Positions 50,702 through 60,564 are shown, counted from the stretch's first letter. The stretch is DNA of 64,000 bases from Glaciecola petra (GCF_031846345.1 NZ_JAVRHX010000005.1:62001-126000); one strand, 5' to 3'. Program-made: numbers and translations. The notes: a model not told the origin generated them from the letters alone.

Positions 50702-52426
50702 ATGGAACTGAGAAGAAGACTCAATGTACTGTTGGTCGACGACGATATTGCAGATCGCAAAATAATTCGTCGCACACTCGCTGAAAATGCCGCAGAGGTT
50801 AAGGTAGTAGAAGCCTCTTCAGTAAATGAGGGGCTTGCTATTATGCAAGGTCAGACATTTGATGTGGTGTTACTCGACTACAGAATGCCTGAAATGAACG
50901 GTATTGAAATGGTTCAAGAACTACGTTCGCGACCTGACTTAGGCAGCACTGCAATTGTAATGATGAGTGCGTCTGAAAACGAATCACTAGCCGTGAAATG
51001 CATTGAAGCAGGTGCTCAAGATTTTATTCAAAAAGCAGATCTTGAACGCCTCAATTTGCATCGTGCAATTATACATTCTCAAAAACGTTTTGAATTAGAA
51101 CACAAACTGCACCAAAATTATTTAAATGTAAAACACTTAGCTGAAAAAGATCCCTTAACAGGTTTATCCAACCGCCACCACTTCAATCAATTAATGGACA
51201 TTTTATTAGCTCGTCCTAATTCCGGAAAAGCAGATGTGGCACTACTTCTGATGGATTTAGACGATTTTAAATATGTTAATGACACTTTAGGTCATGATGC
51301 AGGTGATAGATTGTTAATTGAATTCTCGAAACGCGTGAAAAAGCAACTGCGCCGCCATGAAAGTTTTGCCCGATTGGGCGGTGATGAATTTGCTATTATT
51401 TTGGGGGGGATAAAGTCAACACAGCAAGTACGCTTGGTAACCCAACGCATTCAACAAGCAATGCAAGAGCCAATTCATATAGGTGGTTCTGAAGTATATT
51501 GTAAAGCGAGTATTGGTGCCGCGATTTACCCCAGTCAAGCCCAAGAAAAGGACCAATTAATTAAATGCGCTGATGTTGCAATGTACAAAGCGAAAGCAGA
51601 CGGCAAGGGCGAAATAAGACTGTATGATCAGTCAATGAGTGACCAGTATAGCCGCCAGTTTGATATACAAGTTGGTTTAAAAAAGCATATACAAGAATCT
51701 AGTTTTAATATTCATTTTCAGCCAGTTGTTGACTTAAATAATAATAAGAAAATTGGCTTTGAAGCACTTATTCGTTGGCCCGATGAAGAGCAACAAATAG
51801 TACCTGATGAGTTTATTCCAATTGCAGAGAAAAATAGTGATATCCATGCTATTGGAGAATGGGTAATAGATAAAGCTATCCAACAGATTTCTCAATGGCA
51901 AAAATTGCATGCTCAAGAACGCTTCATTGCGATTAATATCTCGCCTATCCAATTGCAAAATTTGGAAGTAACGCAATATATTATTGACTGCTCTGAAGCC
52001 TACAAAGTAAATCCAAATAATATCGTACTAGAAATTACAGAAACGGCTTTGTTCGAAAAACAAGCGGTAATCAAGCAGTCAATTGAACGCTTGTCTAACT
52101 ATGGTTTTTTAATTTCTCTAGATGACTTTGGGGTTGGTTATTCTTCGATTTCGCACTTAATTGAATATCCTATTAGTATCGTAAAATTGGACAAATCTTT
52201 ATTTTCGTTAGAGCATGGTAAGCAAAAACGCAAAGAAGTATTTGTTGCGCTTGCTGAAATGCTAAAGCGTTTGAATATGACGATTGTTGCTGAAGGGATT
52301 GAAACCCAAGATCATCTCGATATGTGCAAAAGCTTGAACATCGACCATGGTCAAGGCTTTTACTTGGGTAGACCCGTCGCGGCGACCGTAATTGAAGCTG
52401 AAATTGATATGAAAGTGCCAGCGTAA
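50702..52426 (+). CDS. Response regulator with GGDEF and EAL domains
   Basis: A 574-residue protein. REC (1-125) has acceptor Asp in 'VVLLDYRMPEMNG' and Asp-Asp-Asp ('LLVDDDIAD') at its start. GGDEF (about 150-310) is intact ('RLGGDEFAIIL'), with 'KQLRRHESFA' replacing a standard RxxD I-site. EAL (about 325-570) keeps the catalytic set 'FEALIRW', 'NISPIQL', 'EITETAL', 'DDFGVGYSS', 'VKLDKS', 'AEGIE' and 'GQGFYLGRP'. Both synthesis and hydrolysis of c-di-GMP are possible; the adjacent kinase would set the balance. Confidence 0.93.
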   Translation: MELRRRLNVLLVDDDIADRKIIRRTLAENAAEVKVVEASSVNEGLAIMQGQTFDVVLLDYRMPEMNGIEMVQELRSRPDLGSTAIVMMSASENESLAVKCIEAGAQDFIQKADLERLNLHRAIIHSQKRFELEHKLHQNYLNVKHLAEKDPLTGLSNRHHFNQLMDILLARPNSGKADVALLLMDLDDFKYVNDTLGHDAGDRLLIEFSKRVKKQLRRHESFARLGGDEFAIILGGIKSTQQVRLVTQRIQQAMQEPIHIGGSEVYCKASIGAAIYPSQAQEKDQLIKCADVAMYKAKADGKGEIRLYDQSMSDQYSRQFDIQVGLKKHIQESSFNIHFQPVVDLNNNKKIGFEALIRWPDEEQQIVPDEFIPIAEKNSDIHAIGEWVIDKAIQQISQWQKLHAQERFIAINISPIQLQNLEVTQYIIDCSEAYKVNPNNIVLEITETALFEKQAVIKQSIERLSNYGFLISLDDFGVGYSSISHLIEYPISIVKLDKSLFSLEHGKQKRKEVFVALAEMLKRLNMTIVAEGIETQDHLDMCKSLNIDHGQGFYLGRPVAATVIEAEIDMKVPA

Positions 52427-52453
52427 AAAATAATTAGTTGGTATCGATAACTA

Positions 52454-52484
52454 AAAACCCCGTGTTTAAATAGCACGGGGTTTT
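52454..52484. terminator. Bidirectional terminator
   Basis: AAAACCCCGTG (52454-52464) and CACGGGGTTTT (52474-52484) form a stem with nine-base loop; T-runs on both strands. Ends the convergent response-regulator and GH9 genes. Confidence 0.9.
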
Positions 52485-52501
52485 CTTTTAATCTGCGCGT
52501 T

Positions 52502-54271
52502 TTATTGCATGCTATGTAAAGCAACTAAAGTGTAAACCAAAGGGGCATTCCAGTTTATAGTGACTTCGTTAGTAGAGTAACTACACCAATCGTCAAGAAA
52601 AGTAGTCGCCGCAAACGAGCCTTCGTAAGTACATTTATCTTGCTCTCCAGTATGCGGCCCGCCTACTAAAAAACCAGGCACGGGGTCATTGACGTCATCA
52701 GCATAGGAAACTCGATGATGCGGATCCATCGGTGATTTTGATCCAAAGCCGGTAATGTAAGAATAGTCCGTCGGGTTTTTGCCCATTACATAATCTATTA
52801 AACTAGACGCTGAAGTTTTATACTTCTCGATTGACGTATGCCGATAAGCTTGCAATAAAACGAATGCCTTATTCAATGCAACCGAATTACTACCCCATAC
52901 AAAATCGGACTTTACCATGGGTACACCATAGGCAGACTGTTCTTTTAGTCCTACAAGTTCATCTGAATATTCAAGCACTTTCTCAACAATTACGTCGTAG
53001 TCAGGTGCTTTCATTACTGTTTTTCCTTCTGACAGCAAAGAAATATAAGCCAGTGTCATAGTGTCTTGCCAACCAGGAGTAGTAAGTTCATCGGCAAATT
53101 GTTGAAAATTATCTAAGTAATTTGAATCCTTGGTTAGTAAAAATAATTCAGCGGCTGCCCATGCAAATTCACCCTTTAGTTCTGAATCGCCATATTCACC
53201 GGTCTTTATATCTTCAGGTTGCTTATAAATAGCTTTTGGGTGAGACATTGCCCATTGATAAGCGGCAGTTGCGGCCTGCTTATATTCATTTGCTTTTGCG
53301 GTAAATGTTGGTAATTCACTTAACACTCTGCTTGCCATAGCAAAAGTCGCGGCAAAGTTTAATGCGGCACCAGTACTTTTTTGTACGACAAACCTTGGTT
53401 CAGTTAAGGTATGCGGCATAACCGCACTCATGAAGTTTTTTGTCGTTAGTTTGTGGTAAACCCCACCATCATTGGGGTCTTGCATGGTTTCCATCCAATC
53501 TAGGTTCCACATAATTTCGTCAATAATATCAGGAACACCATTTGACGATTCGGGAATGTCGATACTGCGTGTTTCGTAAAAATCTTCAAAATGTGAATAT
53601 GCTAGTAGCAAGGTGTAAGTCGAGATGCCGCTATTCACAATATATTTATTGTAATCTCCAGCATCGTACCAACCTTTTGGTGAACTAATGACAGTGCCAG
53701 CAGGGCGCGCTGCAGAGGCCGCTGATTCATGCACAATAACATCGGTATCTAAATGACCTGCTTGGCGCTGCCATGCACCGGCGTATTCTTTACTCAAGGC
53801 CATGCCAGCTCGGTTAAAATAATAAGCTTTTAGCGCCGCATCGTGCGTAGCTAAAAATCCATCTTTAGAAATATTAAAGCTAGGAGATTGCATAACGCCA
53901 TCTACTTTGACCACATAGGTACCGGGGCGAGTTAATTCACTAAAGTCTGCGAGTTTAGCCGTTTGATTTGCTGGCGCCCATAATGATGCTGTAGACAAAG
54001 TCCCCTCGAATACAACTTCACCACTTGACGCATTCTCTATACGAAAACCTTGTTCTTGGGATTCTATGGACGCATTTTCTGAAGTCTCAAACGGCACTAC
54101 AGCAAGCTTTGTTGAATTGGGTAAATAAGCGATTTGATTAACTTTAATTTTGTTACTTGTTCCTATTTTGTCGTTGAGTGTTAGTTCTGACGTGATGGAA
54201 CTGCAAGCGCTAATACCGATAAGGCAACTAGTAATAAACGCGGAAATGAGTATTCGTATTTTTTTATTCAT
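52502..54271 (-). CDS. GH9 family glycoside hydrolase lipoprotein
   Basis: 589 residues from ATG 54271 with a gggag site; the longer reading from 54313 is unsupported. The lipobox is 'ISAC'. An Ig-like CelD_N domain (about 40-130, 'KIKVNQIAYLPNS') precedes the (alpha/alpha)6 catalytic domain: nucleophile-activating Asp pair in 'GWYDAGDYNKYI', His in 'HHRVSYADDV', and acid Glu in 'STNEVTINWNAP'. Probably a surface endo- or exo-beta-glucanase or chitobiase-like enzyme. A LacI-type operator lies upstream. Confidence 0.9.
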   Translation of the reverse strand: MNKKIRILISAFITSCLIGISACSSITSELTLNDKIGTSNKIKVNQIAYLPNSTKLAVVPFETSENASIESQEQGFRIENASSGEVVFEGTLSTASLWAPANQTAKLADFSELTRPGTYVVKVDGVMQSPSFNISKDGFLATHDAALKAYYFNRAGMALSKEYAGAWQRQAGHLDTDVIVHESAASAARPAGTVISSPKGWYDAGDYNKYIVNSGISTYTLLLAYSHFEDFYETRSIDIPESSNGVPDIIDEIMWNLDWMETMQDPNDGGVYHKLTTKNFMSAVMPHTLTEPRFVVQKSTGAALNFAATFAMASRVLSELPTFTAKANEYKQAATAAYQWAMSHPKAIYKQPEDIKTGEYGDSELKGEFAWAAAELFLLTKDSNYLDNFQQFADELTTPGWQDTMTLAYISLLSEGKTVMKAPDYDVIVEKVLEYSDELVGLKEQSAYGVPMVKSDFVWGSNSVALNKAFVLLQAYRHTSIEKYKTSASSLIDYVMGKNPTDYSYITGFGSKSPMDPHHRVSYADDVNDPVPGFLVGGPHTGEQDKCTYEGSFAATTFLDDWCSYSTNEVTINWNAPLVYTLVALHSMQ

Positions 54272-54343
54272 TTGTTGTGCTCCCTTTATTTTTCTCAAAG
54301 CTTGTAGAGTCATTTAGTTGCGGAATTTACACCTTTTTAACAG

Positions 54344-54357
54344 TGTAAACGTTTTCA
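54344..54357. promoter_or_regulatory. LacI-family operator upstream of GH9 gene
   Basis: TGTAAACGTTTTCA, a near-perfect palindrome centred on CG and characteristic of LacI/GalR-family repressors. It is 73 bp before the GH9 start codon, so repression by a sugar-responsive regulator is likely. Confidence 0.7.
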
Positions 54358-54465
54358 TTATTAATTTCACGCTTAGATAAAGCGATTAAATCGATTGATA
54401 ATTCCAATTGGCGACTTATAAGCTTAAATGGTCAACTAGTTGTATATTAACTTGGGAGCAACAGT

Positions 54466-54615
54466 ATGATTTTATTTTTTTATTCAATAGTGGCTTTTTT
54501 AGGTATTGCTATAGGTGGGTACCTGTCCTTTTTGTCTCATTCCCAAATTTCCAATATTCACTCATTAAGCACTGATGATTCAAAAAATCATCGTCAAAAC
54601 GCAATGAAAAATTAA
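54466..54615 (+). CDS. 49-aa single-pass membrane peptide
   Basis: ATG 54466 follows a gggag site at eight-base spacing. Translation gives a hydrophobic helix (about residues 2-23, 'FFYSIVAFLGIAIGGYLSFL') and a polar tail ending 'RQNAMKN'. It lies between the operator region and the AraC regulator. No family recognised; the ribosome binding site and the clean helix make it a plausible gene. Confidence 0.55.
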   Translation: MILFFYSIVAFLGIAIGGYLSFLSHSQISNIHSLSTDDSKNHRQNAMKN

Positions 54616-54842
54616 TCGGTGAAATCTCCTAATATAATCAATTAAAAAGCTCAGTTTCAGTTTTAAATACCCAATCTGACAGCCGCCTCTACATGTCACG
54701 CAATGGTATTTCCATGGTGGATTTAGTTTTACATCTTCTTCTAAAAATATGTTTAGCAAAATTTTTGCATAGATGTATGTTATTTTCGCTAATGTTTTTT
54801 ATACTATTTATTATTTGGATTTACACAATAGGTTGATTTAAA

Positions 54843-55970
54843 GTGGAGTATATAGATACTTCTTGGCGCACGGCATTGATGCTCTCATTTGTATTGCCGA
54901 TGTGGGTGGTAGCTTTAGCCCTCGCTATTCGAGATATAGAAACAATCGCAAATCGTTATCTTGCGGCGTTTATATTTCTTTATGGTCTCAATCTGGCACC
55001 TCAAATCATCGGCTTTTCGGGGTTCTATCAGGCCTTTCCATGGCTGACATTTGCACCATTTAATAACGAACTCTGGCTGGGACCTTTGCTGCTAGCACAT
55101 ACATTTTCTCTGCTAAAAATGCCTCCTCGAAGCATTTATAAATGGTTCTTTTTACCTGGTGTAGTGCAATCTACTTACTATTTTATTGCCTTTGTATCTA
55201 TGCCAGATTACAAAGATAAATGGGCATTTAATGATGCATTCCATGAAATTTATTTTGTACCATTAGAATTGGCAGTCGGTGTATTACTAAGCCTTTATTG
55301 TATTTGGAAATGTTGGCAATTGATAACATCGTACCAAGCTCGATTGGTCAATGTGCAAAGCAGTATTGAATCGTTTGATACCCAGTGGCTAAAGCGCGCA
55401 ATTATATTTTTCTCGGTATTAACAGTCATGTGGATTTTGTTTGAATCTTACAATCAATTGGTTCAGAAAATGACTTATGTTGATCAGTTTGGTTTTTATA
55501 TTCTATTTGCCGCTATTGTGCTGTGGAGTGGAATTCAGGCATTATCACACATTCGCGAACCTTATCCTTCAGTGCGGTGGTTAACTGATGAAGAAGAAAA
55601 TGAAGTTTCTCAACAGCAGGACGATCATATTGCATCGTTAGCAGAACGAATATTATTAGAACTTGAGCAGAAGCAGTGGTTCAGGCGCTCTAAGCTTAGC
55701 ATCAACGATATTGCTCGCGATCTTGGAACAAATGAAACATATGTATCACGAGCGCTTAACAACTATCTTAAAAAGAATTTTAATCAATTGGTTAATGAAG
55801 CTCGAGTGGATTATGCAAAACAGACCATGCAACAGAGAACCAAGGAAAGCCTTTTAGAAATAGCCTTCGATAGCGGTTTTGCTTCCAAGGCTAGTTTTAA
55901 TCGTTGGTTTAAACAATGCACTGGGATGTCACCCAGTGCATGGTTAGCTAGTCAAAGCGAAGTTATTTAG
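54843..55970 (+). CDS. Membrane AraC-family transcriptional regulator
   Basis: A 375-residue protein from GTG 54843. Seven hydrophobic helices (about 10-240) form a membrane sensor; the C-terminal 110 residues are an AraC DNA-binding domain with two HTHs: 'INDIARDLGTNETYVSRALNNYL' and 'LLEIAFDSGFASKASFNRWFKQCTGMSPSAW'. The ribosome binding site is weak. Its stop overlaps the convergent S41 peptidase gene by eight bases. A nearby target is probable but unproven. Confidence 0.88.
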   Translation: MEYIDTSWRTALMLSFVLPMWVVALALAIRDIETIANRYLAAFIFLYGLNLAPQIIGFSGFYQAFPWLTFAPFNNELWLGPLLLAHTFSLLKMPPRSIYKWFFLPGVVQSTYYFIAFVSMPDYKDKWAFNDAFHEIYFVPLELAVGVLLSLYCIWKCWQLITSYQARLVNVQSSIESFDTQWLKRAIIFFSVLTVMWILFESYNQLVQKMTYVDQFGFYILFAAIVLWSGIQALSHIREPYPSVRWLTDEEENEVSQQQDDHIASLAERILLELEQKQWFRRSKLSINDIARDLGTNETYVSRALNNYLKKNFNQLVNEARVDYAKQTMQQRTKESLLEIAFDSGFASKASFNRWFKQCTGMSPSAWLASQSEVI

Positions 55971-57420
55971 CTTGCTCGAATAGTGATAACGCAGTTTCCA
56001 TTGCAACATCACGACCAGATAAAAAGTCATTTAACTGTTCTGAAGCGTAGATGTCCGGATAAGCGCCTAGGCCATCTAATGCATTTTCAATAGTGTAACG
56101 ATTACGAATAAGTGGAACACGGACAACAATTTGTGATTCAGGTAGGGTCAAGAATGCGATAACGGTAGCTGTTGTTCCTCCTTGGTTTCCTCCTGTCGCA
56201 TCACCAACAAGCGTGACATTCGTTTGTTGTTGAATGTGCGACAACAATGCTGCAGATGCTGATGCATTCTTCTTGCTAGTTAGTAATACTACCTCCCCTT
56301 TGAATGCATATTTTGCTGGTTGCTGTTGCTGAGCATTTATTCCTAAAGCTTGTAACGGAATCGCTCTACCATAATCAATTAATGGTAATTTTGTTTTGTC
56401 GATATCAACCGCGGTACGATCCCAACTCGATAACTTCTCTGCCAATGGGCCGAGCGGTTTTGACGAAAGCCATGCGCCATTCACAAGTGTAAAGGGAACC
56501 TGATACAGGTGTCTCAGTAAAGCCATTTGCGCATCATCACTGCCACCACCATTACTTCTAAGATCAACAACTAGCTCAGTAATACCTTTATTATCAAACT
56601 CTGCGAATACTTTTTCAAACAGTTCGAATGCATCAATAGGCTGTCGGTAATTGACAAAGGTATCTACTTTTAATACTGCCGTGGTGTCGTTTATTTCAAC
56701 GTTAACGGCGTCTTTGAAGTTTAATCGATATGGTTGCTTACTGAGTTTTATCCAGTCGTCAAAGCTAATCGCTGCCATTGATGTATTGGTTGTCTGGTCG
56801 GCACCCAGTTTTTTAACAAGAATATTAAACTCATTAGCAAAGGTGTCTTGCTGTAGCACTGCGGATGAGAAGAATTGTTCGAAACTAGAACCCAGCAAAT
56901 CAAAGTTTTGTTCGAGCAACGACACTGTAGTGTGATCTGTATAGCCATCACGTTCAACATAGGGTGAGAGCTGACTGATGATGCGCTGGATTGGGTATCC
57001 ATTAATAGCAATGATTTCATCACCTTTTTTAAGATCCGTTTCGCTATCGGCATATTCAACAAACATTCGATTGTCGAAGATCCGAAAACGAAACGGCATA
57101 AAGGATTGTCTTTTTTGCTTTTCTAGCTTAGGGGAAAACTCGGCTTTCGTATGCTCACAGCGAAGACTTACTAACAACTTTGACACAGCGGTATAAAACT
57201 CTAATTCAGAAGGTTTATCAGCCACCACCTGTTCCAATTCTGTCCAGCGACTAGCTAGTTCGCTATTTGAGATGTATCTGTTGTAGCCTGGATGGGCTGT
57301 TTCAAGTGCGTTTTTCAGTAAAGTAACATCGTTGGTGTAATTTTCAGAGGCGATAACTTGGCTACTAACAACCAATATAAAGCCACACAATAAAAGACGT
57401 AAATGCATAATGATATCCAT
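55963..57420 (-). CDS. S41 family peptidase (tail-specific protease-like)
   Basis: A 485-residue exported protein; ATG 57420 or 57408 (four residues shorter) both keep the signal peptide 'LLLCGFILVVSSQVIA'. A PDZ-like segment is at about 100-160 ('LKKGDEIIAINGYPI'), and the S41 catalytic core at 275-450: 'ELVVDLRSNGGGSDDAQMALL', nucleophile Ser region 'LTSKKNASASAALLSHI' and 'VGDATGGNQGG'. Distant CtpA relative, probably a periplasmic processing or peptide-degrading enzyme. Confidence 0.85.
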   Translation of the reverse strand: MDIIMHLRLLLCGFILVVSSQVIASENYTNDVTLLKNALETAHPGYNRYISNSELASRWTELEQVVADKPSELEFYTAVSKLLVSLRCEHTKAEFSPKLEKQKRQSFMPFRFRIFDNRMFVEYADSETDLKKGDEIIAINGYPIQRIISQLSPYVERDGYTDHTTVSLLEQNFDLLGSSFEQFFSSAVLQQDTFANEFNILVKKLGADQTTNTSMAAISFDDWIKLSKQPYRLNFKDAVNVEINDTTAVLKVDTFVNYRQPIDAFELFEKVFAEFDNKGITELVVDLRSNGGGSDDAQMALLRHLYQVPFTLVNGAWLSSKPLGPLAEKLSSWDRTAVDIDKTKLPLIDYGRAIPLQALGINAQQQQPAKYAFKGEVVLLTSKKNASASAALLSHIQQQTNVTLVGDATGGNQGGTTATVIAFLTLPESQIVVRVPLIRNRYTIENALDGLGAYPDIYASEQLNDFLSGRDVAMETALSLFEQAK

Positions 57421-57645
57421 AGTAATAAGTAGAGATACCAGTGTGATGTTAAGCTATTAAATCGTCGACTCAGTATCTGTAAACCCTTATAAATACTGAA
57501 TTTGAGACTAGTAAACTAAAGAATTATCACTGCTGATCAATCTTGGATAACACAATTTTTACAGCAAAAGTCGTTAAGTAATACTTGGCATAGTACAAGG
57601 TTTTATTGTTTTCAAACCGTCAAATGAAGTCTGCATTACTTCGAC

Positions 57646-58320
57646 TCAGGCACTAAGCATTTTCTTTTTCACTGTGTTCAAATGCCCTTGCCATTCAGGC
57701 GAAAGTGCTTCAAGTTGAAGCGCTCGGTCAAGCTGTTCCAAGTATTGCCCTGAGCTATTAAGCGCTGAGGTTTGTTTTTTTAATTGGCGCAGTTTCCAAA
57801 TGTCTTTTACACTAATTCTACTTTCATTGCGTGACACTAAAACAACTTTGTCACCGCAGTTTATTTGACCTGTTTGTGCCACCCTGAAATACCAACCGGT
57901 CAGCGCATGCTCGGCAATAAACAAATCAATTTTGCGAACGCCATAACGATGGTTTATTTTCGAGCAAGGTGCTCTTGGTGAAACCACTTCTAATATAACT
58001 GAGCCAATGGCATATTTGTCGCCAATATATACATTATCTTCATTCATTTCAGGTGCTGAAATATTTTCGCCTATACTACCAATAGTGAACGCCACTTTAG
58101 TGTTTGGAAAAGCATCAGCCAATTTGGAGTAACTGTCTTGTGCATATTGGTGAATCGCCATAAATGGCCCACCGTGGAGCTTTTTATTCCCTTGCTCATC
58201 TTCATTGGCTCCTTCGCTATCTATATGTAATGATGTATGAGGCGATTTGATGATGCTACTTGGCGACTTTCGTGGGCCAAATGGTTGCGGTTTACCAGCA
58301 AATAGATGGCTTATGTGCAC
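57646..58320 (-). CDS. MOSC domain protein (YiiM-like)
   Basis: 224 residues from GTG 58320, six bases after an aggag site. The MOSC core includes 'LHGGPFMAIHQYAQDSYSKLADAF', 'FTIGSIGENIS' and 'VSPRAPCSKINHRYG' with the conserved Cys; a C-terminal three-helix region (YiiM 3-alpha) follows. MOSC proteins use molybdenum cofactor; YiiM reduces N-hydroxylated substrates. Lies 2.3 kb from a molybdoenzyme gene pair. Confidence 0.85.
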   Translation of the reverse strand: MHISHLFAGKPQPFGPRKSPSSIIKSPHTSLHIDSEGANEDEQGNKKLHGGPFMAIHQYAQDSYSKLADAFPNTKVAFTIGSIGENISAPEMNEDNVYIGDKYAIGSVILEVVSPRAPCSKINHRYGVRKIDLFIAEHALTGWYFRVAQTGQINCGDKVVLVSRNESRISVKDIWKLRQLKKQTSALNSSGQYLEQLDRALQLEALSPEWQGHLNTVKKKMLSA

Positions 58321-58487
58321 GTGCACTCCTAAATCAATTAATAAAGTGTAGTCGTTAAAGCATAAATCGATTCGCAAATTTATACAAAAATAATAATTAG
58401 CTTTTAAACCTTTTACACAAGACGTGCGACTCAACTTATAACCCACAATGAAGTGATGAATACAGAGATAAAACGAAAGTTATTAAA

Positions 58488-59048
58488 ATGGACACACATT
58501 TGCAATTGGTGAGCGACAAACAGCTTAACAATGAGACAGAAATGGCGCTTATTGTTAAAGCTACGGCAGGCGATAAAGCGGCTTTTAAAGCGCTTTACGA
58601 TGCTCACTTGCCTCGCATATATGGATTGTGTAGTCGCCTTTGTGCCGATCGTTCTCAAGCTGAAGATGCGACACAAGAAGTATTTATTCAGTTGTGGCAA
58701 AAAATAAAGAATTTTAATGGTGAAAGTAAGTTTTCTACTTGGCTGCATAGTGTGGCCACAAATATTACGATTTCATACATTAGAAAGCAAAAAGGATGGT
58801 GGCAAAAAATGATGAATATAGAAGATTCGCCATACCAAGAACAAATAGCTGAAGCGTCGATGAATTCTATCGATTTAGAAGCCTTGGTAAAACGCTTACC
58901 AGAAAGAGCTCGTTTAGTGTTTGTGTTGCACGCGATAGAGGGTTATCGACACGAACAAATAGCCGAAATTTTAGACATGGCGATAGGTACGAGTAAAACA
59001 CAGTTTCATCGAGCAAGAAAGCTATTAGAGGAATGGATAGATGCGTAA
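58488..59048 (+). CDS. ECF RNA polymerase sigma factor
   Basis: A 186-residue sigma-70 family factor. Region 2 reads 'FKALYDAHLPRIYGLCSRLCADRSQAEDATQEVFIQLWQKI' and region 4 'LPERARLVFVLHAIEGYRHEQIAEILDMAIGTSKTQFHRARKLL'. It overlaps the next gene by eight bases, the normal sigma/anti-sigma coupling. Confidence 0.93.
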   Translation: MDTHLQLVSDKQLNNETEMALIVKATAGDKAAFKALYDAHLPRIYGLCSRLCADRSQAEDATQEVFIQLWQKIKNFNGESKFSTWLHSVATNITISYIRKQKGWWQKMMNIEDSPYQEQIAEASMNSIDLEALVKRLPERARLVFVLHAIEGYRHEQIAEILDMAIGTSKTQFHRARKLLEEWIDA

Positions 59049-59559
59049 ATCCAATACATTATCAAAGACTGAGAAGCTTGATGCCGGATTAGAAGGTTTT
59101 GAACGTGAAAAGCTACCTTCAAGAGACCTATGGCAAGGCATCGAATTTGAAATTTCTAAGCCAACAATGGGCGATAATAATGCTTCCTCAAGTAAGGTAA
59201 TTAAGTTCACTAATAAACCTATGTATGGACTTGCTGCCAGTTTCGCACTAGTTGCAATGGTAGGTTATTTTAGTTTTCAAACTGGTGTTAGCACGTCGGG
59301 ACAAGATTTAGCAGAAGCGTTGAGCGCTCAGCATCAATTACAAAAAAATGAACTGATAGCGAGTTTTGAGGGGCAGCAAAGTGCGACTCAAAATTGGCAA
59401 GAGCAAATTTCAGAACTAGACGAAGCGGCACTAGCTATTAAAAAAGCGCTTGCCGAAGAGCCAAACAATGCGGCACTTTTAAACATGTTAAAGAAAGTGC
59501 ATGAGCAACAAATATCCCTTATTGAGCAGGTTCACAAACCCGCTTGGCAACAGATTTAA
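59041..59559 (+). CDS. Membrane partner of ECF sigma factor (probable anti-sigma)
   Basis: A 172-residue protein with one transmembrane helix (about residues 60-80, 'MYGLAASFALVAMVGYFSF'). The cytoplasmic N-terminus lacks the zinc HxxxCxxC motif, so it is not a ZAS-type anti-sigma. The C-terminal half is coiled and extracytoplasmic. Overlap with the sigma gene supports an anti-sigma role. Confidence 0.72.
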   Translation: MRKSNTLSKTEKLDAGLEGFEREKLPSRDLWQGIEFEISKPTMGDNNASSSKVIKFTNKPMYGLAASFALVAMVGYFSFQTGVSTSGQDLAEALSAQHQLQKNELIASFEGQQSATQNWQEQISELDEAALAIKKALAEEPNNAALLNMLKKVHEQQISLIEQVHKPAWQQI

Positions 59560-59571
59560 CAGAGGTACTTT

Positions 59572-60564
59572 ATGAAATACACTACACTGAAAAATACTTT
59601 TTTTGGGCGATTTATATTAACGTTTACTTTAAGCTTAACACTCTTAGGTAGCCCAACTGCCATGGCGTTAGAGGATGTCGACAAAACGCTTGACGTTGAA
59701 CCTAACAGTTTAATTGAAATTATACATGTAAACGGCAGCGCAAAAATAAGCGCTTGGAATGAAGACAAAGTAAGAGTCACAGGCGAATTGGGCGAGAGAA
59801 CCGAAGAGTTTAGGTTCGAACGAGATGGGAATTCTGTCATTATTGAAGTTAAAGTGAAAAAAAGTAAGAGCTGGAATTGGGGCAAAGACAATAAGGGTGA
59901 TCGGTTGGAAATATTTGTTCCTACAAAGACTAGACTTGAATATCAGTCAATTAATGCCTCTGTGCGAGTAAGTGATATAGAAGGCGAGGCCGACATTCAG
60001 GTTATTAATGGTTCAGTAAGGGCAGAAAATTTGTCGGGAAGGATAGAAATAGAATCGGTTAACGGCGATATTAGAGGTACTAGTTTAGTAGGTGAGCTAT
60101 CGGTAAGTTCGGTTAATGGTGAAATAAGTTTGAAGCATATTGAAGGTGATGAATTATCAGTTGGCAGTGTGAATGGTGAAATCGAAGTGATATCAAACGC
60201 TCGACAAATATCGGTAGAAACCGTAAATGGTGAAATAGACCTTACCGCGCAGGATGTAAGTGATGTGCAAGCAACCACGGTTAATGGGAGCATAGAGCTA
60301 AATATGAATCTACTAGCCAATGGTAAAGTGCGAGCAAGTTCTGTTAGTGGTCGAATAGATTTGGGCTTTCAGTCTGATGTAAGTGCAAAGTTTGATATAC
60401 AAGCTCATGCCGGTGGAAGTATCAAAAATAGGTTAACAGATGATAAACCGACTAAGGCTAAATATGGTCCGCGCCGCTCGCTGGAGTTTTCTACTGGCAA
60501 TCCTACGGCTCATGTCGAAGTGTCTACAGTTAGCGGTCATATAGAGCTTAAAGAACGAAATTAA
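59572..60564 (+). CDS. DUF4097 beta-solenoid exported protein
   Basis: A 330-residue protein with a signal peptide ending 'TAMA'. From residue about 100 it is a short beta repeat with 'SVNGEIxL' and 'TVNGxIxL' turns ('VGSVNGEIEV', 'VETVNGEIDL', 'ATTVNGSIEL'), the DUF4097 solenoid. Third gene of the sigma/anti-sigma operon, so probably regulated by and feeding back on envelope stress. Paralogue of the lipoprotein at 30261. Confidence 0.85.
   Translation: MKYTTLKNTFFGRFILTFTLSLTLLGSPTAMALEDVDKTLDVEPNSLIEIIHVNGSAKISAWNEDKVRVTGELGERTEEFRFERDGNSVIIEVKVKKSKSWNWGKDNKGDRLEIFVPTKTRLEYQSINASVRVSDIEGEADIQVINGSVRAENLSGRIEIESVNGDIRGTSLVGELSVSSVNGEISLKHIEGDELSVGSVNGEIEVISNARQISVETVNGEIDLTAQDVSDVQATTVNGSIELNMNLLANGKVRASSVSGRIDLGFQSDVSAKFDIQAHAGGSIKNRLTDDKPTKAKYGPRRSLEFSTGNPTAHVEVSTVSGHIELKERN

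Noticed and set aside
54344..54357. The LacI-type palindrome as a CRP or Fur site
   Set aside because: Centre CG with AAACGTTT is characteristic of LacI/GalR operators; CRP (TGTGA-N6-TCACA) and Fur sites do not match.
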